64,000 nucleotides of DNA from contig CAWJGO010000002.1 of NCBI GenBank assembly GCA_963842515.1, forward strand, positions 1,240,001-1,304,000, written 5' to 3'. The translations under genes were made by a program, and so were the position numbers. Positions 1-7,194 of this stretch are shown here, piece after piece. This DNA is from CADEED01 sp963842515. GTDB lineage: Bacteria; Pseudomonadota; Gammaproteobacteria; Steroidobacterales; Steroidobacteraceae. The notes below the pieces were generated by a model. That model had not been told where the DNA came from. It ran no database searches and was given only the letters and a program-made list of their open reading frames with translations. The first letter of the stretch is position 1. Every line of letters begins with the position of its first letter.

Positions 1-494
1 TAGACGTCGACGAGAATGCCCGCGTCGAGCAATGCGCCGTGCAGCTCGCGCTTGGTGTTGTCGACGCTGTAGCGCTTGCACAGCGCATCGAGGCTGTTGC
101 GCTGCCCCGGATGCAGGCTGCGCGCCAGCGCCAGCGTGTCGAGCACCTTGCAGATGCCGATGACCGTGCACGATTCTCCGAGCCGCGCGAACTCCGCATC
201 GAGGAACGCGACGTCGAACGGGGCGTTGTGAATGATGAGTTCCGCGCCGCTGATGAAAGCTGTCAGCTCGGTGACGATGTCGGCGAATTTCGGCGCCTGC
301 TGCAGGCGGGCAAGCTCGATGCCGTGCACGGCGAGCGCACCGGCGTCGATCTCACGTTCCGGATTGAGGAAACGATGAAATTTCTGGCCCGTCGGACGCC
401 GATTGGCGAGCTCCACGCAGCCGATTTCGATGATGCGATGCCCGGCGCTCGCATCGAGGCCGGTCGTTTCGACGTCAAGGACTATCTGGCGCAT
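1..494 (-). CDS. dnaQ: DNA polymerase III epsilon subunit (partial)
   Basis: Proofreading 3'-5' exonuclease of the replicative polymerase. Reading from the ATG at 494 gives about 164 residues before the window edge removes the C-terminus. The DEDDh exonuclease motifs are visible: Exo I (D-V-E at residues 7-9, followed by TTGL), Exo II (HNAPFD at 89-94) and Exo III (H152 to D157, HGALLD). The missing part should hold the rest of the nuclease fold and the region that binds the polymerase alpha subunit. It lies 9 bp downstream of rnhA on the same strand, the pairing known from E. coli and relatives. The identification is firm; only completeness is unknown. Confidence 0.95.
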   Translation of the reverse strand, partial: MRQIVLDVETTGLDASAGHRIIEIGCVELANRRPTGQKFHRFLNPEREIDAGALAVHGIELARLQQAPKFADIVTELTAFISGAELIIHNAPFDVAFLDAEFARLGESCTVIGICKVLDTLALARSLHPGQRNSLDALCKRYSVDNTKRELHGALLDAGILVDV

Positions 495-503
495 GGGGCA
501 AGT

Positions 504-944
504 CTACTCAACGAGCGCATCGATCGCGCGATTGGCGAGCGCGTCGACGCGCTCGTTGCCGGCATTGCCGGAGTGGCCCTTGACCCAATGCCATGCGAGC
601 TCGTGACGAAGTACGAGCTCATCGAGCGCCAGCCACAGATCCTGGTTCTTCACGGGCTTCTTGTCGGCGGTCTTCCAGCCACGCGCTTTCCACTGCGGCA
701 TCCATTCGAGGATGCCTTTGCGCACATATTGCGAGTCCGTATACACGTCGCCCTTTACAGGGCGCTTGAGCGCCTCGAGCGCGCGAATTACCGCCGTGAG
801 CTCCATGCGGTTGTTGGTGGTCAGCGTTTCCGCACCGGAGATCTCGCGCTCATTGGTGCCGGCGATGAGCAGCGCCGCCCAACCTCCTGGTCCAGGATTG
901 CCGCGACACGCCCCGTCGGTATAGATCTCGACCGCCTGGGCCAT
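504..944 (-). CDS. rnhA: Ribonuclease HI
   Basis: Cytoplasmic endonuclease that cleaves the RNA strand of RNA-DNA hybrids. The 146-residue product has the usual RNase HI length and opens MAQAVEIYTDGACRGNPGPG, where the Asp of YTDG is the first metal ligand. The other acidic residues follow in TTNNRMELTA (Glu), YTDSQYV (Asp) and the C-terminal NERVDALA (Asp). The reading frame stays open upstream to 1109, but that stretch is the 3' part of the neighbouring methyltransferase in another frame, so the ATG at 944 is chosen. It is followed after 9 bp by dnaQ, with which it is probably co-transcribed. Confidence 0.95.
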   Translation of the reverse strand: MAQAVEIYTDGACRGNPGPGGWAALLIAGTNEREISGAETLTTNNRMELTAVIRALEALKRPVKGDVYTDSQYVRKGILEWMPQWKARGWKTADKKPVKNQDLWLALDELVLRHELAWHWVKGHSGNAGNERVDALANRAIDALVE

Positions 945-957
945 CAGCCACGGGCCA

Positions 958-1713
958 TCAGGAGCTGGAACGCGTCGAGCTGGGCTCGACCAGTCCGCCG
1001 ATGGGTTGCGCGCGCTCGCGCACCTTCGGCCGAATCGGCGTGAGCGTGTAGACGCGCTTGCGCGCCTTGATGAGATACGCACCGGCCGGCCAGGGCTTGA
1101 TCCAGCCACGGCGCAGCAGCGATGAAGGCACGCCGGGACGAGGCGCGCTGCCGCCCCAAGGCGGAGTGAATAGATAGTTGCGCGTCAGCGATATGTCATA
1201 TCCGAGCAGCTCGAGCCAGTCGGCGATTCGCCGCGCACCCAACATGCGTTTGAGGCCCGGTGGATAACCGCGGCTGATCGCGCGGCTGCGAAAGCCCCAG
1301 AGGCTGAAGGGCCGGAAACCCAGCACCAAAAGCTGTCCTTCGCCTGCGAGCACGCGATCCGCCTCGCGCACGACGGCGTAGGGATCGGTTTCGAATTCCA
1401 GGGTGTGCGGCAGGACCACGGCGTCAACGGCGCCGTTGGCGATCGGCAGTTGCGATAAGCGCGCGCCTATGTCGGCGTCAGCGATTTTTACCTGGCCATT
1501 GACCCGGCCGTTGGATACAACCGCGTGGCGGCGCGTGCGACAACCTGCCAGCAACGCCTCTCGAGGCCCCCATGTTCCGAGCTGAAGCAACTCCCAGCCG
1601 AAAACATCGTCCAAGGCTTCTGACATGAGCTCGGATTCCGCCTGTAGCACAGCCTGTCCCAACCCGGAACCTAACCAGGATTCAGCGGCAGCAGATGCGG
1701 TGGCGTGTGTCAC
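958..1713 (-). CDS. YafS-like SAM-dependent methyltransferase
   Basis: Class I SAM-dependent methyltransferase of 251 residues starting with GTG. A recognisable Methyltransf_11 core runs through ADIGARLSQLPIANGAVDAV, LPHTLEF and the strand LLVLGFRPFSLWGF. Its place directly before rnhA and dnaQ is the one held by yafS in E. coli, which supports orthology; the substrate is not known. In E. coli gloB separates yafS from mltD, but here only a 128-bp divergent region lies between them, so glyoxalase II is missing from this site. A CRP-like dyad sits just upstream of the start. Confidence 0.8.
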   Translation of the reverse strand: MTHATASAAAESWLGSGLGQAVLQAESELMSEALDDVFGWELLQLGTWGPREALLAGCRTRRHAVVSNGRVNGQVKIADADIGARLSQLPIANGAVDAVVLPHTLEFETDPYAVVREADRVLAGEGQLLVLGFRPFSLWGFRSRAISRGYPPGLKRMLGARRIADWLELLGYDISLTRNYLFTPPWGGSAPRPGVPSSLLRRGWIKPWPAGAYLIKARKRVYTLTPIRPKVRERAQPIGGLVEPSSTRSSS

Positions 1714-1719
1714 AAACGG

Positions 1720-1735
1720 CGTGAATTAGATCACA
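1720..1735. promoter_or_regulatory. Candidate CRP/Clp-type binding site
   Basis: The sequence CGTGAATTAGATCACA matches the CRP-family pattern TGTGA-N6-TCACA at nine of ten defined bases. It lies 7-22 bp before the yafS-like start codon and about 107 bp before mltD, inside the divergent intergenic region. A factor bound here would probably repress the methyltransferase and could activate mltD. One site without biochemical support is weak evidence. Confidence 0.35.
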
Positions 1736-1841
1736 AAAAAGGTAGCAATCTTGTGAACTTACGGCTTAAATACTTTACCTCGAACAAGTACCGTCATCGG
1801 TCGGAAAGACGGTCCTGCGGCGTTCCCCCTGGGGGTGTGAA

Positions 1842-3566
1842 TTGAGCGAAGGGTTCACGAATTGGCGCTTGGGTGCGCCACTGGTTCTTATTGCCGCCAC
1901 CCTGGCGGGCGGCTGTGCCACCGCTCCGAACTCCCCCGAGGAAGGCCCTGTCCCGGTTTCCGTGGCGGCCGACGCGCAGTCGCAGCCGGCCTCCTCGTCG
2001 ATCCCGGCGACAACGACCTCGAAGCCCGCTCCGGTGGCGTCCGCAGGGACCGCCAAGCCGGCCGCCACCCTGGTGACGGCCGACCTGTCGCCCGACCTTG
2101 CCGTCGTGGAAGTCCCTGAGGCGGCCGCCCCGCCCGAAGATTCGTCGCACACGATCGCCGGCCTCACGCCTGAGCAATATCCGGATGTCTTCGATCGCAT
2201 GCGCGCCGGCTTCAAGCTCGAAGATGTCGAATCGCGCCAGATCGACCAGCAGCTGGCCTTCTACGCCAACAATCCGCAGTACCTCGAACGTGTCTTCGGA
2301 CGCGCGATCCCGTACATGCACCACATCGTCAAAGAGATCGAGGCGCGCGGCATGCCGCTCGAGCTCGCGTTGCTGCCGGTGGTCGAGAGCGCTTTCGAGC
2401 CGTATGCATTGTCGTGGGTGCGCGCCAATGGCCTGTGGCAATTCATGCCGGGCACCGGCGAGCGCTTCGGGTTGAAGCAGGACTGGTGGTATGACGGCCG
2501 CCGCGACGTGCTCGCCTCGACCCGCGCCGCGCTCGACTACCTGCAGTACATGCACGACGAATTCTTCGACGACTGGTTGTTAGCCATCGCCGCCTACAAC
2601 TGCGGCGAGTTCCGCGTACAGCGGGAAGTCAACGCAAATCGCGCCGCGGGCAAGCCGGTGGATTTCTTCAGCCTGCGCCTGCCGGCCGAAACCCGCGCCT
2701 ACGTGCCGAAGCTGATGGCAATGCGCCGCCTGGTCGCCAACCCGGAGGATTTCGGGATCGCATTCAGCCCGATTCCCAATGAGCCCTACTTCGTGCGCGT
2801 CGAAACCGGCGGCCAGCTCGACCTGACGCTGGCGGCCGAGCTCGCGGGCATCACGCTCGATGAGGTGTATGAGCTCAATCCGGGATTCCATCGCTGGGCG
2901 ACGGATCCGGCGGGCCCGCACTTCCTGCTGCTGCCGCGCGATACCGCGGATGCTTTCAAGAGGAATCTCGACCTGCTGAGTCAGGACGAGCGCGTGCGCG
3001 TGTCCCTGCACAAGGTGAAGTCGGGCGAGTCGGTGGCCTCGATCGCCAAGAAATACAAGACCCAGGCGATCGTAGTGCGCGACATGAACAGTCTGGAAAA
3101 CGGCGCGCCGCTCGTGGTCGGCAGCGAACTGCGTGTCCCTACGGCGGTGGTCAATCTACCGGCCAAGGTCATGCTCGCCGCGGCTCGCGTCGATGGCCAT
3201 GGGGGTCGTAGTTCGCGTCGTCCCGGCGTGCACGTAGTGCGCAGCGGGGACTCGCTGTGGCGCATCGCCAAACGCAATCGCATGGATGTTGCGACGCTCG
3301 CGCGCCTGAACGGCATGGGCGCTGGCGACACGCTGCGGGCCGGACAGAAACTCGTATTGAATACGCGGGCCTCTGCGGCGAAGAAGCCTTCGTCTTCAGG
3401 CAGCTCGCGCGAGGTTTCCTACAAGGTGCGCAGCGGCGACACGCTGTCGCGCATCGCCAAGGTCTTTGGCGTCACCGTGTCGGATCTCGTCAACTGGAAT
3501 GGCATCAGCAAGCAGACCACGCTGCGGCCCGGCCAGAAGCTCCTGGTGAACGTCCGCCGGCACTGA
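1842..3566 (+). CDS. mltD: Membrane-bound lytic murein transglycosylase D
   Basis: Peptidoglycan-cleaving lipoprotein of 574 residues that cuts MurNAc-GlcNAc bonds to form 1,6-anhydro-MurNAc. A TTG start leads into a signal peptide ending in a lipobox-like AGGC, then an Ala/Pro-rich linker of about 110 residues. The SLT goose-lysozyme-like domain follows, with the catalytic Glu in LPVVESAFEPYA and the family motifs ANGLWQFMPGTG and AAYNCGE. Three LysM peptidoglycan-binding repeats fill the C-terminal third; the last two show HVVRSGDSLWRIA and YKVRSGDTLSRIA. E. coli MltD has two LysM copies, so this one is longer than usual. It diverges from the methyltransferase-rnhA-dnaQ group and precedes fabI by 68 bp. 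Confidence 0.93.
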   Translation: MSEGFTNWRLGAPLVLIAATLAGGCATAPNSPEEGPVPVSVAADAQSQPASSSIPATTTSKPAPVASAGTAKPAATLVTADLSPDLAVVEVPEAAAPPEDSSHTIAGLTPEQYPDVFDRMRAGFKLEDVESRQIDQQLAFYANNPQYLERVFGRAIPYMHHIVKEIEARGMPLELALLPVVESAFEPYALSWVRANGLWQFMPGTGERFGLKQDWWYDGRRDVLASTRAALDYLQYMHDEFFDDWLLAIAAYNCGEFRVQREVNANRAAGKPVDFFSLRLPAETRAYVPKLMAMRRLVANPEDFGIAFSPIPNEPYFVRVETGGQLDLTLAAELAGITLDEVYELNPGFHRWATDPAGPHFLLLPRDTADAFKRNLDLLSQDERVRVSLHKVKSGESVASIAKKYKTQAIVVRDMNSLENGAPLVVGSELRVPTAVVNLPAKVMLAAARVDGHGGRSSRRPGVHVVRSGDSLWRIAKRNRMDVATLARLNGMGAGDTLRAGQKLVLNTRASAAKKPSSSGSSREVSYKVRSGDTLSRIAKVFGVTVSDLVNWNGISKQTTLRPGQKLLVNVRRH

Positions 3567-3634
3567 TTTCGACCCCTGGCGATGGCGGGGCTGGCAGAAT
3601 GCCGGCCTTCGTCAACTCCACATTGGGGATACAC

Positions 3635-4432
3635 ATGGGTTTCCTGAGCGGAAAGCGCGCGCTCATCGTCGGCGTTGCGTCCGATCGTTCCATCGCCTGG
3701 GGCATTGCCCAGGCCATGCACCGCGAAGGCGCCGAGCTCGCCTTCTCGTACGTCAACGAGAAGTTCAAGGAGCGCGTGCAGCCGCTGGCCGAGTCGCTCG
3801 GCTCCAAACTCACCATGCAGCTCGACGTCACCAACGACGCCGAGATCGACACCGCGTTCGCCGCCATCAAACAGGCCTGGGGCTCACTCGATATCGTCGT
3901 GCACGCGGTCGCCTATGCGCCCCGTGAGGCGCTGGCGGGTGGCTTCGTCGAAAGCACCTCGCGCGAAGCGTTCAAAGTCGCACACGATGTCTCGAGCTAC
4001 AGCCTCACCGCTCTCGCACGCGCCGCACAACCACTCATGGCGGGCCGCGCGGCTGCCATCCTCACGCTGTCGTATCTCGGCGCGGTGAAGTCGATCCCGA
4101 GCTACAACGTGATGGGGCTCGCCAAGGCGAGCCTGGAAGCCAACGTGCGCTTCCTCGCGGCAGACATGGGCCCCAACAACATCCGGGTCAACGGCATTTC
4201 AGCCGGTCCCATCAAGACACTGGCCGCGGCCGGCATTGCCGGCTTCCGCAAGATGTTGAGCCGCGTCGCAGATGTGGCGCCGCTGCGCCGCAACGTGACT
4301 CTGGACGACGTGGGTAACGCGGCTGCGTTCCTGTGCTCGGATCTCGCCAACGGGATCACCGGCGAGATTCTCTATGTGGATGGCGGTTTCAGCACCGTCG
4401 GCATGAGTTTCCCCCAGGAAGCGGAAGGGTAG
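3635..4432 (+). CDS. fabI: Enoyl-[acyl-carrier-protein] reductase (NADH) FabI
   Basis: Last reductive step of type II fatty-acid synthesis: reduces trans-2-enoyl-ACP, usually with NADH. The 265-residue protein is a short-chain dehydrogenase with the FabI-type nucleotide loop GVASDRSIAWGIA. It has the FabI active-site spacing Tyr-x6-Lys, in SYNVMGLAKASLEANVRFLA, and the upstream tyrosine in LTLSYLGA. The strand NNIRVNGISAGPIKTLAA is also typical. An open frame extends to 3257 inside mltD, but the ATG at 3635 gives the standard N-terminus MGFLSGKRALIVG. FabI is the target of triclosan and of isoniazid-like inhibitors. Confidence 0.95.
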   Translation: MGFLSGKRALIVGVASDRSIAWGIAQAMHREGAELAFSYVNEKFKERVQPLAESLGSKLTMQLDVTNDAEIDTAFAAIKQAWGSLDIVVHAVAYAPREALAGGFVESTSREAFKVAHDVSSYSLTALARAAQPLMAGRAAAILTLSYLGAVKSIPSYNVMGLAKASLEANVRFLAADMGPNNIRVNGISAGPIKTLAAAGIAGFRKMLSRVADVAPLRRNVTLDDVGNAAAFLCSDLANGITGEILYVDGGFSTVGMSFPQEAEG

Positions 4433-4456
4433 CCTGAGCTGAGGCGTATCCGGGCG

Positions 4457-5863
4457 CTACGGCGGGGAGTCGTAGTAGCCGGCGAGATCGTTGCCGTCAT
4501 AGTCACGTGGCGTCGACGGCGGCAGTGGAAGCATCTGCGCGTTCCACGATTCCCATTGCGACTTGAGTGCGGCGAACCGCGCTGGCTCGTCCTTGCGCCG
4601 ATTGGCACGCTCACGGGCATCGTTGGCGAGGTCGAAGAGGAATTCTGACTCACCGATGCGCAGGTATTTCCAGTCCCCGGTGCGCATCGCCGCCTGGCGG
4701 CGGTAGTTCATGCGCCAGTACAGCGTGCGCGGCACGACGCGCCGCGCACCGCGCAGCAGCGCCGACAGATCCATTCCGTCGAGCGGGAAACCACCATCGG
4801 CGGCGCCCTCGCCCAACGCAAGCAGCGTCGGCAGCCAGTCCATGGTGATCATCACCTGGTCGGTGATCGATCCGGCCGGCAACTCGCCTTTCCAGCGCGC
4901 GATCTGCGGCACGCGTATTCCGCCCTCGAGCAGATCCAGCTTCTGCCCGCTGAAAGGCCAGTTGTCCGAGAAACGCTCGCCCCCGTTGTCGCTGGTGAAC
5001 ACAACGAGCGTCGAACGATCGAGTTTCGCCAGCCGCAAGGCGGCGAGCACGCGCCCGATCCCGGCGTCCATCGAGCGCACCATGCGCGCGTACAGGCCGA
5101 GCGATCCGCCTTCGAAGTGAAACAGCGCCCGCTCCTTGGTTACCGGTCCGTCGCCTGGCGCCTGCCATGGCCAGTGAGGCGCCGTGTAGTGCAACGACAG
5201 CATGAAAGGAGCGTCGTGGCGATGCGCGTCCCGCACGTATTCGACGGCCTTGTCACTCAGCAAGTCGGTGAGATACCCGCTTGCTTTGGTCAGCTGCTCC
5301 CCGTCGTAGAGATCCGGCGCTCCGCGCGAAGGCGAGGTGTGCGACACGTAGTCGGCACCGCCTCCGGAAATGCCAAAGAACGTGTCGTAACCGCTCTTGA
5401 GCGGGCCGTAGTTAGGCAGCGCGCCAAGGTGCCACTTGCCGATCAGCGCAGTGCGATAGTTCGCGCGGCGCATCAACGACGGCAGCGTCGGAAGCGCCGG
5501 CGACAGGCCCGGCGGCACTCCCCCGGCGTTCGCGCCGCCAATCGGTTCCTCGAGCCCGGCATCGAGCCGGTACTGGTAGCGGCCGGTCGCCAGCGCGAGG
5601 CGCGTCGGCGAGCAGACCGGCGAATTGGCATACGCCTGCGTGAACCGCATGCCCTCCGCGGCAAGCTCATCGAGTACCGGCGTCTGGTAGTCACGCCGTC
5701 CGTAGCAGCTCAAATCCGCGAAACCGAGATCGTCGGCGAGAATGAACAGGATGTTAGGCCGCTGCCGCGATGCGGCTGCCGCGCGGAGTCCGCGCGACAA
5801 CGCGGCAGTGGCGGCGCCCGTTCCCAGGCAGGTGAGAAAGCGCCGGCGCTGGATGCGGGCCAT
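4457..5863 (-). CDS. Sulfatase family protein with Tat-type signal
   Basis: Type I sulfatase (alkaline phosphatase fold) of 468 residues. The N-terminus has a twin-arginine-like RRRFLTCLGTGAATAAL signal followed by Ala-rich sequence, predicting export. The metal-binding strand NILFILADDLGFADLSCYG and the motif CSPTRLALATGRY, whose Cys would be converted to formylglycine, are intact; IGKWHLG is a further family motif. The substrate cannot be read from sequence. The start at 5863 is chosen because the signal peptide begins there; the open frame continues upstream within the symporter gene. Its ATG shares one base with the stop codon of that gene (TGATG), implying translational coupling. Confidence 0.88.
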   Translation of the reverse strand: MARIQRRRFLTCLGTGAATAALSRGLRAAAASRQRPNILFILADDLGFADLSCYGRRDYQTPVLDELAAEGMRFTQAYANSPVCSPTRLALATGRYQYRLDAGLEEPIGGANAGGVPPGLSPALPTLPSLMRRANYRTALIGKWHLGALPNYGPLKSGYDTFFGISGGGADYVSHTSPSRGAPDLYDGEQLTKASGYLTDLLSDKAVEYVRDAHRHDAPFMLSLHYTAPHWPWQAPGDGPVTKERALFHFEGGSLGLYARMVRSMDAGIGRVLAALRLAKLDRSTLVVFTSDNGGERFSDNWPFSGQKLDLLEGGIRVPQIARWKGELPAGSITDQVMITMDWLPTLLALGEGAADGGFPLDGMDLSALLRGARRVVPRTLYWRMNYRRQAAMRTGDWKYLRIGESEFLFDLANDARERANRRKDEPARFAALKSQWESWNAQMLPLPPSTPRDYDGNDLAGYYDSPP

Positions 5864-7188
5864 CAGGCCGACGGCACGGCTGGTGCGACCGACGGCTCTG
5901 GTGCTGGGAGAATTCCCGTCTCGCCTTCGAGACGTGCAACGATCACCGTGCAGGCCGCGTCGGCGAGCACGTTGATGGCCGTGCGGCACATGTCGAGCAG
6001 GCGATCGAACACCAGCAACACGCCGATGGCCTCGGCGGGCAGCCCGACGGCGGCGAGAATGATGGCGATGCCCACGAGCGAGGCAGCGGGAATTCCCGCG
6101 ATGCCCATCGAGGTGATCAGCGCAAGCACCACGACGGTGAACTGCGTGCTGAACGACAGGTGGAGTCCGTAGGCCTGGGCGATGAACATGGCCGCGGCGC
6201 ATTCGTACAGCGCGCTGCCGGCATGATTCACCGACGCGCCGAGCGGCATGACGAAGCCGGCGATGCGCTCGGAAACCTTCGCTCGTTTCTCCAGGCAATT
6301 CAGTGACAGCGGCAACGTGGCGGACGACGAGGCCGTGGAGAACGCGGTCAGCAGCGCGGGTGCCATGGCTGGGAACAACCGCCACGGATTCACGCGCGCC
6401 ACGAGCGCGAGCAGGATCGGCAGCGCGACGAACCCGTAGATGAGCAATCCCGCCACCACGCAGCCGGCGAACAGCAGCAAATGCGGGGCGCCGGCGAATC
6501 CTGAAATGGCCACCACCTTGGCAATCAGCGCGAACACGCCGATGGGTGCGAGCATCATCACCCAGCCGGTGATGCGCATCATGATCTGGAAAATGCCCTG
6601 CCAGAAACTCATGACCATGCCCTGGTGAGGCTGCTCGATGCGCGCAAGGAAGAAGCCGAAAAGCACCGAGAAGAACACGAGCGCGAGCAACTTGGTGTTG
6701 ACCGCGGCTTCGAGGATGTTGGACGGCACGATGCCCTTGATGGTGTCGAGCACGCTGGTGTCGGCGCGCGCCTTGACGCCTTCGGTCACCTGCGCAGCGT
6801 CAGCGGTGAGCGCGAGCTTGTCGCCTACCGGCACGCCGTCTTCCATGCCGGGCTCGATGAAATTCACCAACATCAGCGCGATCAGCACGGCGATCAGCGT
6901 GGTGATCACGTAGAAGGCCAGGGTCTTGCTGCCGAGACGCCCGAGGTCTGGCCCGGAACCCAGCGACGCGACGCCGGTGATCACCGACGCGAGGATCAGC
7001 GGCACGATGATCATCTTCAGCAGATTGATGAACATGGTGCCGACGAGGTCGAGCAGCGACAGGAAGTCGAAGCCGCCCAGATGGGCTCCATACTTGCGCA
7101 GCAGCCAGCCGGCCAAGGCGCCGGCGAACATTGCGACCAGAATCGGTATGACGGGAGCCGGTTTCGAGTCCGTGCCTGACGCCCCCAT
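5863..7188 (-). CDS. Dicarboxylate/amino acid:cation symporter (DAACS family)
   Basis: Inner-membrane secondary transporter of 441 residues that would take up dicarboxylates or acidic amino acids with Na+ or H+. Several long hydrophobic segments are visible. The family's serine-rich re-entrant loop is present as TAFSTASSSATLPLSL, followed by MPLGASVNHAGSALYE, where the usual family motif is MPLGATINMDG. A late TM region contains TSMGIAGIPAASLVG, and near the end DRLLDMCRTAINVLAD carries the conserved Asp and Arg. GltP/GltT-like versus DctA-like substrate choice is not resolved. It ends in a one-base overlap with the sulfatase and begins 6 bp after ppiD ends. Confidence 0.88.
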   Translation of the reverse strand: MGASGTDSKPAPVIPILVAMFAGALAGWLLRKYGAHLGGFDFLSLLDLVGTMFINLLKMIIVPLILASVITGVASLGSGPDLGRLGSKTLAFYVITTLIAVLIALMLVNFIEPGMEDGVPVGDKLALTADAAQVTEGVKARADTSVLDTIKGIVPSNILEAAVNTKLLALVFFSVLFGFFLARIEQPHQGMVMSFWQGIFQIMMRITGWVMMLAPIGVFALIAKVVAISGFAGAPHLLLFAGCVVAGLLIYGFVALPILLALVARVNPWRLFPAMAPALLTAFSTASSSATLPLSLNCLEKRAKVSERIAGFVMPLGASVNHAGSALYECAAAMFIAQAYGLHLSFSTQFTVVVLALITSMGIAGIPAASLVGIAIILAAVGLPAEAIGVLLVFDRLLDMCRTAINVLADAACTVIVARLEGETGILPAPEPSVAPAVPSA

Positions 7189-7194
7189 TTGGAG

